Source: Elymus sibiricus (Eukaryota > Streptophyta > Magnoliopsida > Poales > Poaceae). Taken from it: DNA of 64,000 nucleotides. The DNA lies in assembly GCA_039707655.1 (NCBI GenBank), contig CM077666.1, positions 307,546,166 to 307,610,165 on the forward strand. Reading direction: 5' to 3'. The first letter of the stretch is position 1, and the number at the start of each line of letters is the position of its first letter. A program made the position numbers and the translations under genes. This document shows, one piece after another, positions 32,027-43,965 of this stretch. The notes beneath the pieces were generated by a model, which saw nothing but the letters and a program-made list of their open reading frames with translations, ran no database searches and had not been told where the DNA came from.

Positions 32027-35000
32027 TCATGACGAGGTTGGAGGAGTGCCAGAGACGGTGTTGGGGTCGCGCGCAATAGAAGGGCCTGCAGCAGTGTCTT
32101 CAACATCTTCATTTTCATCAGTAGTGCGTGATGGAGACACTGAGTTGGGGACCATTGGAGAAACTTGCACTTTCTTGAACTTCTTCTTGGGCAGAATCAA
32201 CCAATCGAAGTCTTGTTGGAATTCCATCTCTTCAAGTTCTTCACTGGTCTTGAGATGTGAAAGTATGGCGCAGTTGTGGTCAAATATCTCATGGGCATAG
32301 TAGTGGTTCTTGCGCACTGAGTTTTGCATCACTGTCATGTTGGCAAGAATTGCAACTAGCTGACACTTAACACAGTTGTGATTCCTGTCCACCTTCTGAT
32401 GCAAGCTGATAAGAAGTTCTCGGTCTGTCATAACATGAGGAGCTTCACTTTGAGGCTTTTGCGCTGAGGCATTTGCTGCTGTGTCTTGGCTCGTGGTGTC
32501 ATCATCTATGGACTGAGATGTAGGCTGACGAAATTGTCCATCTAGGGGACGTACTCCTTCATCAATAACAGCCTTTCCCTTGCTAGGAACCGAGGAAATT
32601 GTACTCTAAAGAATTTCAACCTCTGGCAAGAAGCAGAGATGATTCTGATAGTCAGCCTTGTATTGATTGAAGACCTTAATCTGATGAATCTCAAGATCCA
32701 TGGCGCATAAGGCTTCAAGTCAAAAGGTGATTGAGCTACTATGGCCAATGTCCTCATGAAGAAATCATGGATATTAATGGGAATACCATGGATGATGTTG
32801 AATAGCAAATTCTTCATGACCCCCACAACTTCTTCAGTGTCAGAATTGTGTCCTTTGATGGGGCTGAGGGTCTTGGCCATTATCCGATAGACAGTGCGAG
32901 GCACAAACAGCAAATCCTTCACTAAGAAGGTGGTCCTTGGAGCTTCTCCTTCTGCAAGTGGTTTCATCAACCTGCATCAAGTGATTTGGCAGTTCTGGTT
33001 CTTCATAGATGCATTTGGCATCTTCTTTAGGCAGATCAAAAGGAAGAGCTTGAAGCAATTCATCAACTGGAGCTTTGTAGTGTGTATTTTCACTCATCGA
33101 GTCTAAAGCCCGGGAGTGAATGTCCTCAACTTCACCAGATAAGTGCAATGTTGCATAGAATTGAAGAATAAGTTCTTTATTCCAGTCGCATACGTCAGTG
33201 CATAGACTTAGGAGCCCGGCATCATAGAGAATCACCAATACTGGTCTGAAGCATGGAAGAGACTCCATGTCCACGTGAGGAATATGACGATGCGGGAAGA
33301 CTTTGTTCTTGTGAAAGAGCAGAGAAGAATAGAAATTCATCTGCGTCTTGGTCCAGAAGCGCTAACGCCTTATCTTGGCTGAGTCATAAGGTGACTCACC
33401 AATGAAGAAATTCTTCTCTCCAAAGAATACATCATTATCAAACTTGGGTCTCCTGATGCTTTTGCCAACTTTGGACATTGAAGGTACTGGCTGAAGATTT
33501 ATCATCTTGGGCCTAACATCGAAGATTGGCTTAGGAGAGCCAGTCGAGTCATTCTTGTCTGTGATTGCATCAGACTTGGCAATCTCTTCAGCATTTGCAT
33601 ATGGCACAGTTTCTGTGTCCGTTGAAGGTACTGAGCCTTCTCGTTGAGGGGTTGTGACTGTGAGCTCTGGCTGCTCAATTTCTTTAGCTGATGCAGCTAG
33701 AATTTCTTCAGTAATGGTCTGAAGAGATGTTTGAGGCCCTTCAGAACCAGTATGAACTTCTTCAGTCTGGGCAGGCGACTGAGGTACTTGGGTCAGAGGC
33801 ATGGTGATGGGTGAATTTGGGTGAGCTATATCCCAAAATTCATCATGAATAAGTGGCATTGTTGAACCATCAATATCCACGTACTCTTCATTTTCTTCAT
33901 CTCCGGCCCTCTCAGCAAAAAATACAGGTGGAGGCGATGATACCTGTGGAAGTGAAGCATCAGCTTCAACTTCGATTTCTTCATCCATCTGCTCTGTGGT
34001 AGCAGCAGAATGGGTGTCTTCATCTCCTTTAGGAGGAATAACATAGTCTTCACCATAAGATACCATCTGAAGATTTTCTGTGTTCCTGGTTGGGGGCGCT
34101 TAGGCCAATGGTTGTGCATCGATTGGTTCATTTGAAGACAATGGAGCCGTCTTCAATCTCTTCACTGATTCAGTGGTGGGAGGAGCTGAAGCTTTTCTCT
34201 TAATAGCTTCTTTTTCAGCAGCCTTGGTCTTCTTCACTTCTGATGCAGAAGGAAGTGTGATTTTCATCACAGTTGAAGAACTTGGTGGAGGTGCTGCTGA
34301 GGATGTTAAGGAAGCAATCACTTCAGGCACAACTAATATAGTTGCCCTGGCAGTTTCTTCAGGCGCAACAGTGTCTGTTGCCATTGCAGGTTCTTCAGGC
34401 GGTGACGAAGTAGTACTGGCCTGAGGAATTTGTGGCTGCGTAGAAGAACTACCTTGTCCATGTTTAGCAGCTTCACGTTTGTTGTGGTCATCCACCACCT
34501 GCTTGGTCTGTGCAATGAACCCGTCACGCACACTACAGCAATGATTGGCCTGACAATCATATTTTTCAGATAGTTTCTGAATTTTAGATTGCAATGTGAT
34601 GAGCTATTGAGGTGTTATTGTAAGCATCTTTGCCTTCAACTCTTTTTGCTTCTGCAGCTGCTGCTTCCTGACAAGTTTTGCTTGTGTTATTTTGTGCTTC
34701 TCATTCAGGATGAATGAAGACAACATGTGACTGGGACCAGGAGGCAAATCGAGGTCGTCAAGGGGTCTGGCTGGCTTCTTGCACCATACATCAATGAAGT
34801 CCAGAATCTTTTTCGGATCTAGTAGCAGTGGAACTGGAGAATTCTTGGCAATCGCAACTTCTTCAGTTTTTCTTTTGATGAACTCTGCCAGTTCATCTTC
34901 GTCAGCCATGTCATGTTCGTCAGTCTGAGGCACTACGGCCTTGCTTTTGCAGTTGGGTCTAGTTCCACGACCAGCCGTGGCCTTCATCTTTAGCTTGGAT

Positions 35001-36200
35001 GCATTTGATGAAGTATGCCCACTTGCTGAGGCACTTGGAGCAGCAATGGTGGCCGTTGGAAAGCCCGACATGCGCTGGCAAGTTGCTAGCACAACTGGTG
35101 TTGACGCCTTTGCTGCTGCCACTAAAGAACTTGTGGCAGGTGGAGGAATTGATGATTGTGCTGCAGTTGAAGAACTGGGAGCTGGCACCTTTGCAACAGA
35201 GGGCTTCGGCGCTGAAGCTTTTGCGACTAAGGGCTTTGGCGCCGAAGGCTTCGGCTTATGTGCAGCCTTCTTGGGCATTGCCTTCTTTGGTGCACTTGCA
35301 CTACCACTGCCACCTGCTTCACTTGAAGCTTTTGTGTCACGATTGAAGGCATCAACAGCTTTCTTAGCCTCTTTCTGAAGCTTTGCTTGGCGTTTAGCCC
35401 ATTCCTTTGGGAATTCTTCACCCCTTCGGATGCTTGTGGGATCAGGAACTTGTCCATGAGCAAGAGGAGGCCTATTGAACGGAGGCTTCACAGCAAATTC
35501 CTTCATGTACTTGGGAGTGACATATCTGTACTCCCTCCATTCATAGGCCCATAGCCTCTTGATCTTTGGCATGCGCGTCTTGCGCTGCTCTTTAGTTTCT
35601 TTGCCATGTACAGCTTCATCACGCAATAGATGTCATTAGGGATCTCGAAGCAGTATGTTCCTCCTTCCTCTTTCCTCCTTTCTTAGGCCTTTTACCATTA
35701 GCCATTTTCTTCAACTGTGGTTTTTGAACTTTTGAGGACTCTGAAGATGTTTGAAGATTTTCCTCTAGCAATGCTGCAAATGAATTAAGTTGATGAGAAC
35801 CAAGAGATTCGTCGACAGACAAGTGTACCTGTGAATAGAGTATAGTTGCGAGGGAAATAGGGAGGGTCACATGCGTTCTCAGAAATTTTTCAAAATAAAA
35901 CCAGTTGAGGAAATTGACCATTATCGTCTTGAAGAAATTCACTAAGTGTTCTTGACTTAGGTTCCGTAGTTGTACAGATTGAAGCAATTGCACAATTGAG
36001 GAATTTAACTGTAAAGCATTACTTAGATGAAATAACCAAGACTGGCCAAAAGAGAAGTGTTGAAGAATTGGAAATTTTAAGTAAAAGAAGCACTTGAAGA
36101 AATATAGGAGTGGTAAAGATCAAACTGGGTTGTTAAAATAAATTATAGTTACCCCAACGGATGAACTTGATGAACTAGACGACGAGGCAAAGGAAATCAT
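32027..36200 (-). pseudogene. Post-pol gene of the Maximus-like element (two exons, decayed)
   Basis: A single long coding region of about 1,200 codons lies downstream of pol. Exon 1 starts at ATG 36200 (MISFASSSSS...SVG). A 324-bp intron (36152-35829, GTAACT...TTCACAG) follows, and exon 2 opens HLSVDESLGSHQLNSFAALL. After a frameshift near 35640 one frame covers 35626-32840 apart from single stops at 34604 (TAG), 34100 (TAA) and 33362 (TAG); another shift near 32900 and a return by 32431 complete it to 32027. Segments include RLWAYEWREYRYVTPKYMKE, a long Ala/Lys/Pro/Ser-rich linker, FDVRPKMINLQPVPSMSK, a globular part (VDMESLPCFRPVLVILYDAG, NIIHGIPINIHDFFMRTL) and a C-terminal charged tail. 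The globular part resembles cereal proteins labelled putative plant transposon protein. An envelope-like role has been suggested for the position in related elements; nothing here shows membrane segments, so I do not assert it. Confidence 0.6.
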
Positions 36201-36421
36201 CAGCTCAGATCCTTCGTGCCCTAAGTCGGCGATGAAAGACAGCTACGGTGGGGGCGGAGGTGAAGAAATCCGTGGCTGTCGCGAGTATGATAACGAAGAA
36301 GTCAAGGCAGTGAAGCTTTTCTTCTCCGGCGGCGATGAGATCCAGTGGCGGCGCTAGGGTTTGAGAGTGAGAGCGACAGGTCCGAGGGAGCGAAGTGAAG
36401 TGTGTTGACGAGGTCAAGCCA

Positions 36422-36430
36422 TTATATAGG
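36422..36430 (-). promoter_or_regulatory. Internal promoter TATA box of the post-pol gene
   Basis: The minus strand reads CACACCTATATAATGGCTTG, a near-ideal plant TATA box 222 bp upstream of the exon-1 ATG. It is followed by a pyrimidine-rich leader with CAAACCCTAGCGCCGCC. This suggests a separate transcript for the post-pol gene and no dependence on the LTR promoter. Confidence 0.55.
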
Positions 36431-36794
36431 TGTGGTAAAAACCGAACGGTCCGAGGATTTTGGACGGATAAGCCCCTAGCAATTCGCATCTGCGAGACAC
36501 GCATCGTGCATGCATTTTGGACGTTCTTATCCACGCGTCGGACGCGCGCGATGAGGTTACTCTGGCAACCGCCAAAAATTTGATTTGAAAATTTTAAAGT
36601 GAGTTCGCAAATTCTTCAGTTGTCAAGGACACAGTGAAGACTTTGAATAGTGTCAAATAGAACGCATATGAAGAATTTGAGAACAGATTGGGTTGAGTTT
36701 AGCATAGAGGGGAGCGGGTCCGATCACATTCACATAGGTGAAGAAATCAACTTGCAGAATTAGCAATATGTGAATGCTGTTGAGGACATGAAAA

Positions 36795-36797
<3 letters not shown>
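36431..36797 (-). other. Spacer between pol and the post-pol promoter (left part)
   Basis: Non-coding Maximus-like DNA rich in GAAGA(A/T)TT phrases. It continues on the far side of the nested (TA)n-bounded element at 43967-44265. No gene is seen. Confidence 0.6.

Positions 36798-36845
<48 letters not shown>
36798..36845. repeat. (TA)n microsatellite, left border of nested element
   Basis: About 24 uninterrupted TA dinucleotides directly before TTCTGAAAATTACC. A second TA tract lies at the other border, so the insertion appears to have used or duplicated a TA-rich target. Confidence 0.95.
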
Positions 36846-36847
<2 letters not shown>

Positions 36848-36929
36848 TGAAAATTACCGCCGTATATAGGGAGCGGCGACGTGTTCCCGAACTCCAGAAA
36901 TAATCAGAAACCCTTAAAAAAGCGCATCG

Positions 36930-37868
36930 TGCCCCCCAGCTCCCGCATCCCCGACCCTCCCCTGCTGCTGGATCGCGCTCAACCGCCCCGCATCCGGTGA
37001 CCGGCAGCCGCCTCCTTCGCCAATCGCCGGCGCGGCCACCTCCTTCCCCAAGCGCTGCCGTGGCCGCCACCTCCCGCAACCGTCGCTGGGGCCGCCTCCT
37101 CCCCCAACCGCGGACGCCCCGCATCCCCTCATCCCAGCGCGCCGCCGCCCTGCCCAACGGTGCACATCCCCCCGCCAGGCCTCCCGGCCACTGCCGGCCG
37201 GCGCTGCTCCACCACCCCCATGCCGCACCGCTCCTCCCCGACGCTCCTCCTCTGGCACTTCCCCAATGAGGATCTGGATCGGGGTCATCCAGATGCTCGC
37301 CATGGAAGCTTCCCCACCCATGCCTCCTCCCTGTTCTGCCCCTGGCCATACCCGCGCCGGTGGCCCAACGATTCATCTCGAGCAAAGCAGTTCAACGCCT
37401 CGCGCGCGAGCAGTTCATCCAGGTGTTTGTTGTGGGTCTCTCACAGCACCCTCGGCGACCTTCCCGAGGCCTTAGCGGCGACTTGCCTGAGTCCTACAAT
37501 GTGACCTTCATGCCTGTGTCTTCTCCAAGTTGTTGTTGTTGCTATGGCTGTCGGCAGTGCATCCCATGCGCTGCCGCCGAGCTCTGGATGACACGCCAGG
37601 CCATGCTCCACACCTGCTCGCCATCTCTGCTATGCACTTGCTCGTGGACTCGCTATCTCCTTTGCACTCATGAGCCCCAGCCCCACCGCCTCTGACCTCC
37701 CGACGCTGCCCTGGTCGCCCCACGTCGCCGGTAGCTCCTGCATCGGCCATCCCCGCACGGCTCCTCTAGCGAAAGAAGAACCCCATCAGTCCGAGGAAGA
37801 TTTCAGTTCAGTGACATGTTGCAAGACAGTATGGCCATTCTTAGTTCAGGGGGATGTTCAGATCGATT
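36930..37868 (+). other. GC-rich gene-like segment, possibly captured
   Basis: After about 36930 the composition jumps to very GC-rich with Pro/Ala/Arg-coding frames, and returns to AT-rich by 37870. On the plus strand one frame from about 37360 reads FISSKAVQRLAREQFIQVFVVGLSQHP and continues with CCCCYGCRQC to 37695. Other frames are open as well, as usual in such GC-rich DNA. I recognise no domain. The sharp composition change inside an otherwise non-coding element is what a captured host exon would look like, but a regulatory or first-exon region of an element gene is equally possible. Confidence 0.3.
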
Positions 37869-38055
37869 GAATTTTAGTCCAGGATTTTGGATTATGTCCT
37901 TTATGTGGCTCCATTAATTTCCATATAGATGTGGGCAGAAGTTATATCTTCTTGCAAGTTTGGAAAGAAGAAGAACTAAGTCAACATGCATTGTACAAAA
38001 ATGCTGGTCGATTGTGCCACTACAGAGTAGTTGCTACTCATTTATGATTTTGCAC

Positions 38056-38463
38056 GGGCTTGTTTGGTACTGCTCCACTTCACCAAAATCAGTTCCACTC
38101 CACCAAATCCACTTTGGAGCAGTTTCATACAGAAGTTGTAGCATTAGCAAAGAGAATGTTTGGCTTCCATCTAGCTCCAGCTTCAAGAATGGGAAATTTG
38201 GTGGAAAGTATCTATTTGATTGGATGAGGGGGGAGAAATGAAGGGGTATCCACTTGCTAGTGGTAATGGTGGGTAATTTCCCCCCAACTCCAGCTTCTAG
38301 AGTTTTTTGGAGCACCCCCTCAAGAGCTTCATAAAAAACGGGGAGTTGTACCCCAAATTCTAGTTTTTTTGCGGAGCGGCATTTCGTGGAGCTATCCTGT
38401 TTGGCTTGTGTTTTCTAGAGCGGAGCTGAATTTTGAGGAGCAGAGCAGTCCCAAACAGGCTCT
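38056..38463. mobile_element. MITE with GGGCTTGTTTGG termini
   Basis: The left end GGGCTTGTTTGGTACTGCTCC is matched at the right end by AGAGCAGTCCCAAACAGGCTCT in inverted orientation. CTCCACTTCACC and GCGGAGCTGAATTTTGAGGAG blocks add inner complementarity. This looks like the common grass GGGCCTGTTTGG MITEs, probably hAT-derived. No clear target duplication. Confidence 0.65.
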
Positions 38464-39467
38464 ACGTATGTGTTTCGATCTTACTTGAAGGGGGACTGCG
38501 ATTCATAGATGGTTGGGATTAAGGTTCAGAGAGATTTGTTTCTTGTTTTTTTGGTGTTTTCACTAACCGGAGAGTTGCATCTTGGGGATGCAGTGGCTCG
38601 CCGTACGTTCTATTTTCACTAGTTCTACCTACTGCCGTCTGATGCTAAGGAATGGACTATATGCGTGTGGTTCAATGTGTATATTACAGTAAGGAAAGAG
38701 AAACAACACGTGTACGACAGCATGGCTGTAGTTCTTTTCTGAGTGTCTGTGTTTGGTTCGTAGAAAAAAATTCTTATTGTTTTGTAATCGATGGAGCCTC
38801 ATGATTCAAAGATGAAAACTAGGTAATTTTGGGAGAAAAGGAAAAGTTCAAAAAAGAGAAACCCAGTAAAGTTCATATTTATTTATGTTGGGAAATGAAA
38901 AAGGGTTGTTGGGGTGTAGTTCACGTACACAAGAATTTGGTAGAAAAAAAATGGTGTCGCACATCCTTGATGAATACTGAATATTATTTTCAGGAGAGGT
39001 TCAGGCATATAAATGTTGTTATAAAACCATGAATTTGGAATTATACACTACTGAATTTTGAGAAAATTGAATATTGTATTTTGAGAAGATTGAATATTGA
39101 ATTTAGGCATTCGAAAGCTAGAAGTTCATAAATGAAATCCGGTGCGAGGTTAAAAAACACTTAGTTGATATGACAACCCTTGCAAATTCAAATATGAAAA
39201 CCCATGAAGCTCAACAACAAATAAACCAGTAATCTTAGTTTGAAAGCTAAACAGAAAAAAAAACTAGGGAACATTGGTTACATATAGGTATAGATGTTTA
39301 GAACGGACTACAAGAGAAATTCAGAGAATAAAAAAGATTTAAGCAAAAAAAACTCGTGGAATTCCTATAAAAAAACTCACAATATTCATGGGAAAAGAAA
39401 TCTTAAAGTCGAGACTCGAGAGACGGGATGTCCAGAGAAAAAGTAAAAAAAAATTGGGTGAACACAT

Positions 39468-39608
39468 GGGAGAATGGCATAGCCTAGTGGTGAGCAGGGG
39501 CTGATGCCTTCCTACCCACCCAGGTTCAAGGCATGGTACTTGCAATTTGGGTTTGCTGCACCAATTATACTGTACGGGGTTCCCTTACAGTCTTTCTGTC
39601 AAAAAAAA
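39468..39608 (+). mobile_element. tRNA-derived SINE (Au-like)
   Basis: GAATGGCATAGCCTAGTGGTGAGC is a good pol III A box and CCCAGGTTCAAGGCATGG a good B box about 40 bp later. The body continues TTGCTGCACCAATTATACTG and ends ACAGTCTTTCTGTC followed by A8. Box spacing, length (about 140 bp) and tail fit a plant tRNA-derived SINE of the Au type. It lies inside the AT-rich repeat region and is therefore younger than that element. Confidence 0.75.
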
Positions 39609-39649
39609 TGTGAGAAATCCACGGTATAAACTTGAGTAACTCATGGGGA

Positions 39650-41850
39650 GAAGCAACAAAAAACAAGAAGTTCAAAAATAAAATTACAGAGTAATTCAAA
39701 AGATTATAAAAAACGGATTTACCCCATTTCTCAAAAAATCTAGAAATTCAAATTAAAAAATCAGAGCAGTTCGGTGTTTATCACAAAACTCAAAATTTTC
39801 CCATTAGTAAAGAATAGATAGAGAAGTTCAAAATAAAAAAGCAGAGGAGTTTAAAGAAGTTTATAAAAAAGGAATTTTCATGTTTCTAAATACACCTAGA
39901 AGTTCATATTAAAATAACAGAGCGGTTCAATATTTATTACAAAACTAGAATTTTTCTGTTACTACAAGAAATAAACTAAGAAGTCCAAATTACAAAAATA
40001 GAGCAGTTCGATATTTATAAAAAATTCAAATTTTCCTTATTACTAAACAATAAAATCAAGAAGTTCAAATTAAAAACAACGGAGTAGTTCGATGTATACG
40101 GAAAATTCAAATACTCTCCTTTTCTAGGGAAAATAAAAGTATGAAGTTCAATTTTTTTTTAAAATGTTTGATGCTTATTTAATAAAAATTCTAAGAATAA
40201 ATTTAAGACGTTCAAATTAAAATAACAATGAAGTTCAAAGTTTATAAAAAGCTCATATTTTTTTCTCTTTACTAAAGAATAAAACGAAGAAGTTTAAATT
40301 AAAATAAAGAAACAACTAAAAATAAGTTTAAATAGATTTTCCCCATTTTTTAAAAAACTAGAAGTTGAAACTAAAAAAACAAAGTGGTTCGTTGTTTATT
40401 TAAAAACTAGGATTTTACCATTATTTAAAATTTCAGATATCCCTTGTTATTAAATAATCAACCATGAAGTTCAAAAAAAAAAGTCAAATTCGATGTTTAT
40501 TTAAAAATCAAAAACAATTCTATACTCAATAAATTAATAAATAAATGTGAAGTTCAAATTAAAATAACACAAAAGTTTGAAGTTTGTAAAAACCTAGTAC
40601 ATGTTCAAAAACCAAATAAACCAACGTCATTTTGGCATTTTTAAAAACAACTCATAAGCAGCTATGAATTTTGAAAAAGAGTTGCTCCTATTCATAAGCT
40701 TTCCAACGGTATGTTATATGCTTCATTCTGATAAAACGGTTTAAGATTTTCGTGTATGCCGTTAAAAACAAGTTTTTACGTATTCAGAAAAATCTCCTGA
40801 ACCGTCGCGAATATGAAAAAAATGATCAACACGGGAAAGTTGCGCGTTTTCAATATCTTTCCATCGGTATATCATTTGCTTAATTCCAGTGAGTGGTTTG
40901 GGAGTTACGGGCAAAAACCAGCACACGAAAAACAGAGTGAAGTTCAAATAGACATGCCCGAGAAGTTCAACTTCTTCACGCAGTGTGTTTTCGAAGACTC
41001 TGTTTTCCCCGTTTCTAAAAAGACTAGAAGTTCAAAGTTAAAAAAAGGAGCAGGTCAATGTGGATTACGAACCTTAAAGTTCCCCATTAATAAAGAATAA
41101 ACCAAGAAGTTCAAATTAAAATAACGAGAGTCGTGCGATGTTTATATAGCATGAAGAAGAAAAAAACGTCACCTACAAAAAATGTTAACTCTTGAAGTTC
41201 AAATTTAATAAATTGAAGAGTTCAATTTATTGTTATGGGTGTACACAAAAAAAACCTCAAGAAGTTCAAATAAAAAAAGTACTTCAAATTTTCCCATTCA
41301 GAAAAAAATCAAAGAAGTTGAAAACTAAAAGAGGAACATTTCAAAAGAGTTTATAAGAAAAATGATTTTCCCTGTTCTTACGAAACTAGAAGTTCAAATT
41401 AAAATAACGGTGCGGTTCAATCTTTATAAAAACAAGGATTTTCCATGTTACTAACAAATAAAACTAAGAAGTTCAAATTAAAAAAATGGTGAAGTTTTTT
41501 CTCATTATTAAAAGAATAAAACCAAGAAGTTCAAACAAAATTAGAACAAAGAAGTTCAGATTTTTAATAGAAAAAATTGCATAATTTCAATAGCTATTCA
41601 AAGGTCCAATGTTTATAAAAAACTTAGCTTTCCATGTTACTAAAGAATAAACCAAAAAGTTCAAATTAAAATAACGGAGCAGCTCGATGTATACAAAAAA
41701 CTCAGATTCTTCTCGTTCTAGAAAAAAAATTCAATTCAAGAAAAAAAGTTGTTTGATGTTTACTTAAAAAAGTTGATTTTTTCTTTTCTAAAAATAAAAC
41801 TAAGAAGTTCAAACTAAAATAATAGAGAAGTTCGAAATTTATAAAAACCT
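39650..41850. repeat. Degenerate repeat region, GAAGTTCAAATTAAAATAAC motif
   Basis: Variants of AGAAGTTCAAATTAAAATAAC followed by GGAGCAGTTCGATGTTTATAAAAA occur more than a dozen times, for example near 39741, 39820, 39900, 39980, 40055, 40205, 40550, 41105, 41390, 41520 and 41660. Spacing is irregular, mostly 60-100 bp. The units are diverged, so this is an old array. No coding capacity. Confidence 0.85.
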
Positions 41851-41949
41851 AGAATTTACAAGTTAAAAAACGATGCCATTTTTGGCATTTTAAAAACTAC
41901 TCATAAAACGGCAACGAATTGAAAAAATTGTCTACATGCGAAAATTGCT

Positions 41950-43800
41950 TCTAAAAACATAAGATTTCCAACGATAAATCATACGCGTTATTCCTATAAT
42001 ATAATTTGAATGTTTTGTGTATATCGTTCAAAACTAGTTTTAGCATATTCAAATGATGCTCTTAAACCGTCATGATTTTGTAAACAAAAATGCTTTCCAA
42101 TAGCTTTCTAATGGTATCATTTGCTCAAATTCGATGAGTTCTTTAGGAGTTATCATGGTAAAAAAATTGTTAGAAGTTCACGTACTGGATTGTGCGTGTT
42201 TTCATATGAGAAAAAGAATAAAAATACAAAGTATAAAAAGTTTGTTGCTAGAAGTTCAGGTGCTCAGCACGGGAAAGTTCAGAACTTGTTGCGAGAGAGG
42301 TTCACTGTGTATTACATGTTCGAAAACACAAAAAATGTTGTTTTAAAATAATTCTCTCAATCCATTACAAATTTGAAATAAAATGCTCTACATTAAAATG
42401 TTGGTGTATGTTGTTCGAAACAAAAAACTTAACGTGTTAGAAAAAGTTGCGCCTTTTCAACAAGTTTCAAAAGGTATATCATTTGTGCAACTCCGACAAA
42501 TGGGTGAGGAATTACGAACAAAAATAAATGAATGAAGTTCAAAGTGAAAACAACGAGCAGTTCAACTATTACACGGAATGCTTTTCAGATGAGAATAAAA
42601 GAATACAAAACTATTACGATGTTGTTTTTGCCATTTTTAAAACTGCTCGCAAATGGCAACGAATTTGTAACAATTGTCTACATGAAAAAGTTGCTTCTAT
42701 TCATAAGCTTTCCAACAATATATTATATGCTTCATTCCAATAAATGGTTTAAAAGTTTCGTGTATACCGTTAAAAACAAGTTTTTACGAATTAAAAAAAA
42801 ATCTCTTGAACCGCAGCGAATATGAAAAAATGATCAATACGGGAAAGTTGCATGTTTTCAATAGCTTTCCATCGGTATATCATTTGCTTAACTCCGATGA
42901 GTGGTTGAGGAGTTACGGGCAAAAAACAACACGAAAAAAATAGAGTGAAGTTCAAACACACATCCCCAGAAGTTCACTTTCTTCACATAGTGCATTTTCG
43001 AAGACTCTGTTTTTGCGATAAAGGCAGAACGCTTGATCTCGCCATTTTCAAAATTACTTAAAAACTACTAGGAATTAGAGAAAACTTTATATATGAAAAA
43101 GTTTTGCATTTTTAATAGCTTTCCAACGGTACATTATTTGCCAAGTTTCGGTAAATTCTGTGAAAATTACGGCCAAAAATCTATTTCAGCCATTTTCAAA
43201 ATTGACATAAAACCGTAAACAATTTGGAGAAACATTCTATACATAAAAGTTTCGCATTTCTTCAAGCTTTCCAAAGCCATATCATTTTCTCCATTCCGAT
43301 AAACCATTGAGAAATGAACGTGAAAATACAATCTCGGTGCAACTTTGGCCGTTTTCTAAATTACTTTTAAACCATTTCAAATTGGAACAAACTTTCTAGA
43401 TGAAAAGAAGCGCATTTTCATAAGCTTTCCAACGCCATATTATTTGCATCAATCGGATGAGCCTTTTTGAAATTGAGCCAAAAATACGAACTCGGTTGTT
43501 CGGTTTCAGAAATTTCGCAGTTTTTCAAATTGCTCTTTAACCGTAGGGAATTTGGGAAAACTTTCTATATGTGAAATAAGCGCATTTGCAGCAGCTTTCA
43601 TGCACCGTATCATTTGCCTCATTCCGATAAACGGTTTAGAAATGGGCTCGAAAATATGATTCTCGTTTTTTGTATGAAGAAAAACAGTTTGTAAAACTGC
43701 TCTTAAACCGTGTAGTTTTTGCCAAAAATTCAACTTAGATTGTGATCCTCGTGTCCACAGATTTCCAACGGTATATCACAAGCCCCATTTGGACGATGTT
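41950..43800. repeat. Degenerate ~160-bp repeat, CTTTCCAACGGTATATCATTTG motif
   Basis: AGCTTTCCAACGGTATATCATTTGC followed by ATTCCGATxAAxGGTTT recurs. In the right part the spacing is fairly regular (about 43108, 43266, 43420, 43593, 43767: 155-175 bp). Earlier copies lie near 42100, 42460, 42705 and 42860, with two more at 40693 and 40853. Each unit also has a CCATTTTxAAAAxTxCTCxTAAACC block. Confidence 0.85.
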
Positions 43801-43902
43801 TGTGGAAGTTCAACCTGGCCCTAGGTGCAATTCAACTACTACTGCTGCGACGGGTCGACTAGTTATCAGAATATTATTCTGATCCAGTGATCAGAATAGT
43901 GT

Positions 43903-43934
43903 TTATATATATATATATACATATATATATATAC

Positions 43935-43965
<31 letters not shown>

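Larger units (their letters stand above)
36846..43902. mobile_element. 7-kb unclassified element between two (TA)n tracts
   Basis: The segment interrupts the Maximus-like element. Its left end reads TTCTGAAAATTACCGCCG. Its right end, read inward, is AAACACTATTCTGATCACTGG followed by a near-palindrome (ATCAGAAT-ATT-ATTCTGAT at about 43867-43885). Both ends therefore share an ATTCTGA core, but I cannot define longer terminal repeats. The left 1 kb is GC-rich and gene-like; the remainder is AT-rich and built from degenerate repeats. A SINE and a MITE have inserted in it. No transposase, polymerase or helicase motif was found. A Mutator-like or other TA-targeting DNA transposon is possible; I leave the class open. 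Confidence 0.5.

Noticed and set aside
32027..36200. Envelope protein assignment for the post-pol gene
   Set aside because: Position alone suggests it. I see no signal peptide, transmembrane segment or cleavage site in the decayed sequence, so the call is left as unknown function.
36747..37385. 212-codon minus-strand ORF with a Tyr-Ile repeat
   Set aside because: Its N-terminal part is the reverse of GC-rich DNA and its C-terminal part is the (TA)n microsatellite; it crosses the border between two elements.
36846..43902. Helitron as the class of the TA-bounded element
   Set aside because: A hairpin exists near the right end, but there is no CTRR terminus after it and no TC start, and the flanks are TA repeats and not a simple A/T insertion site.
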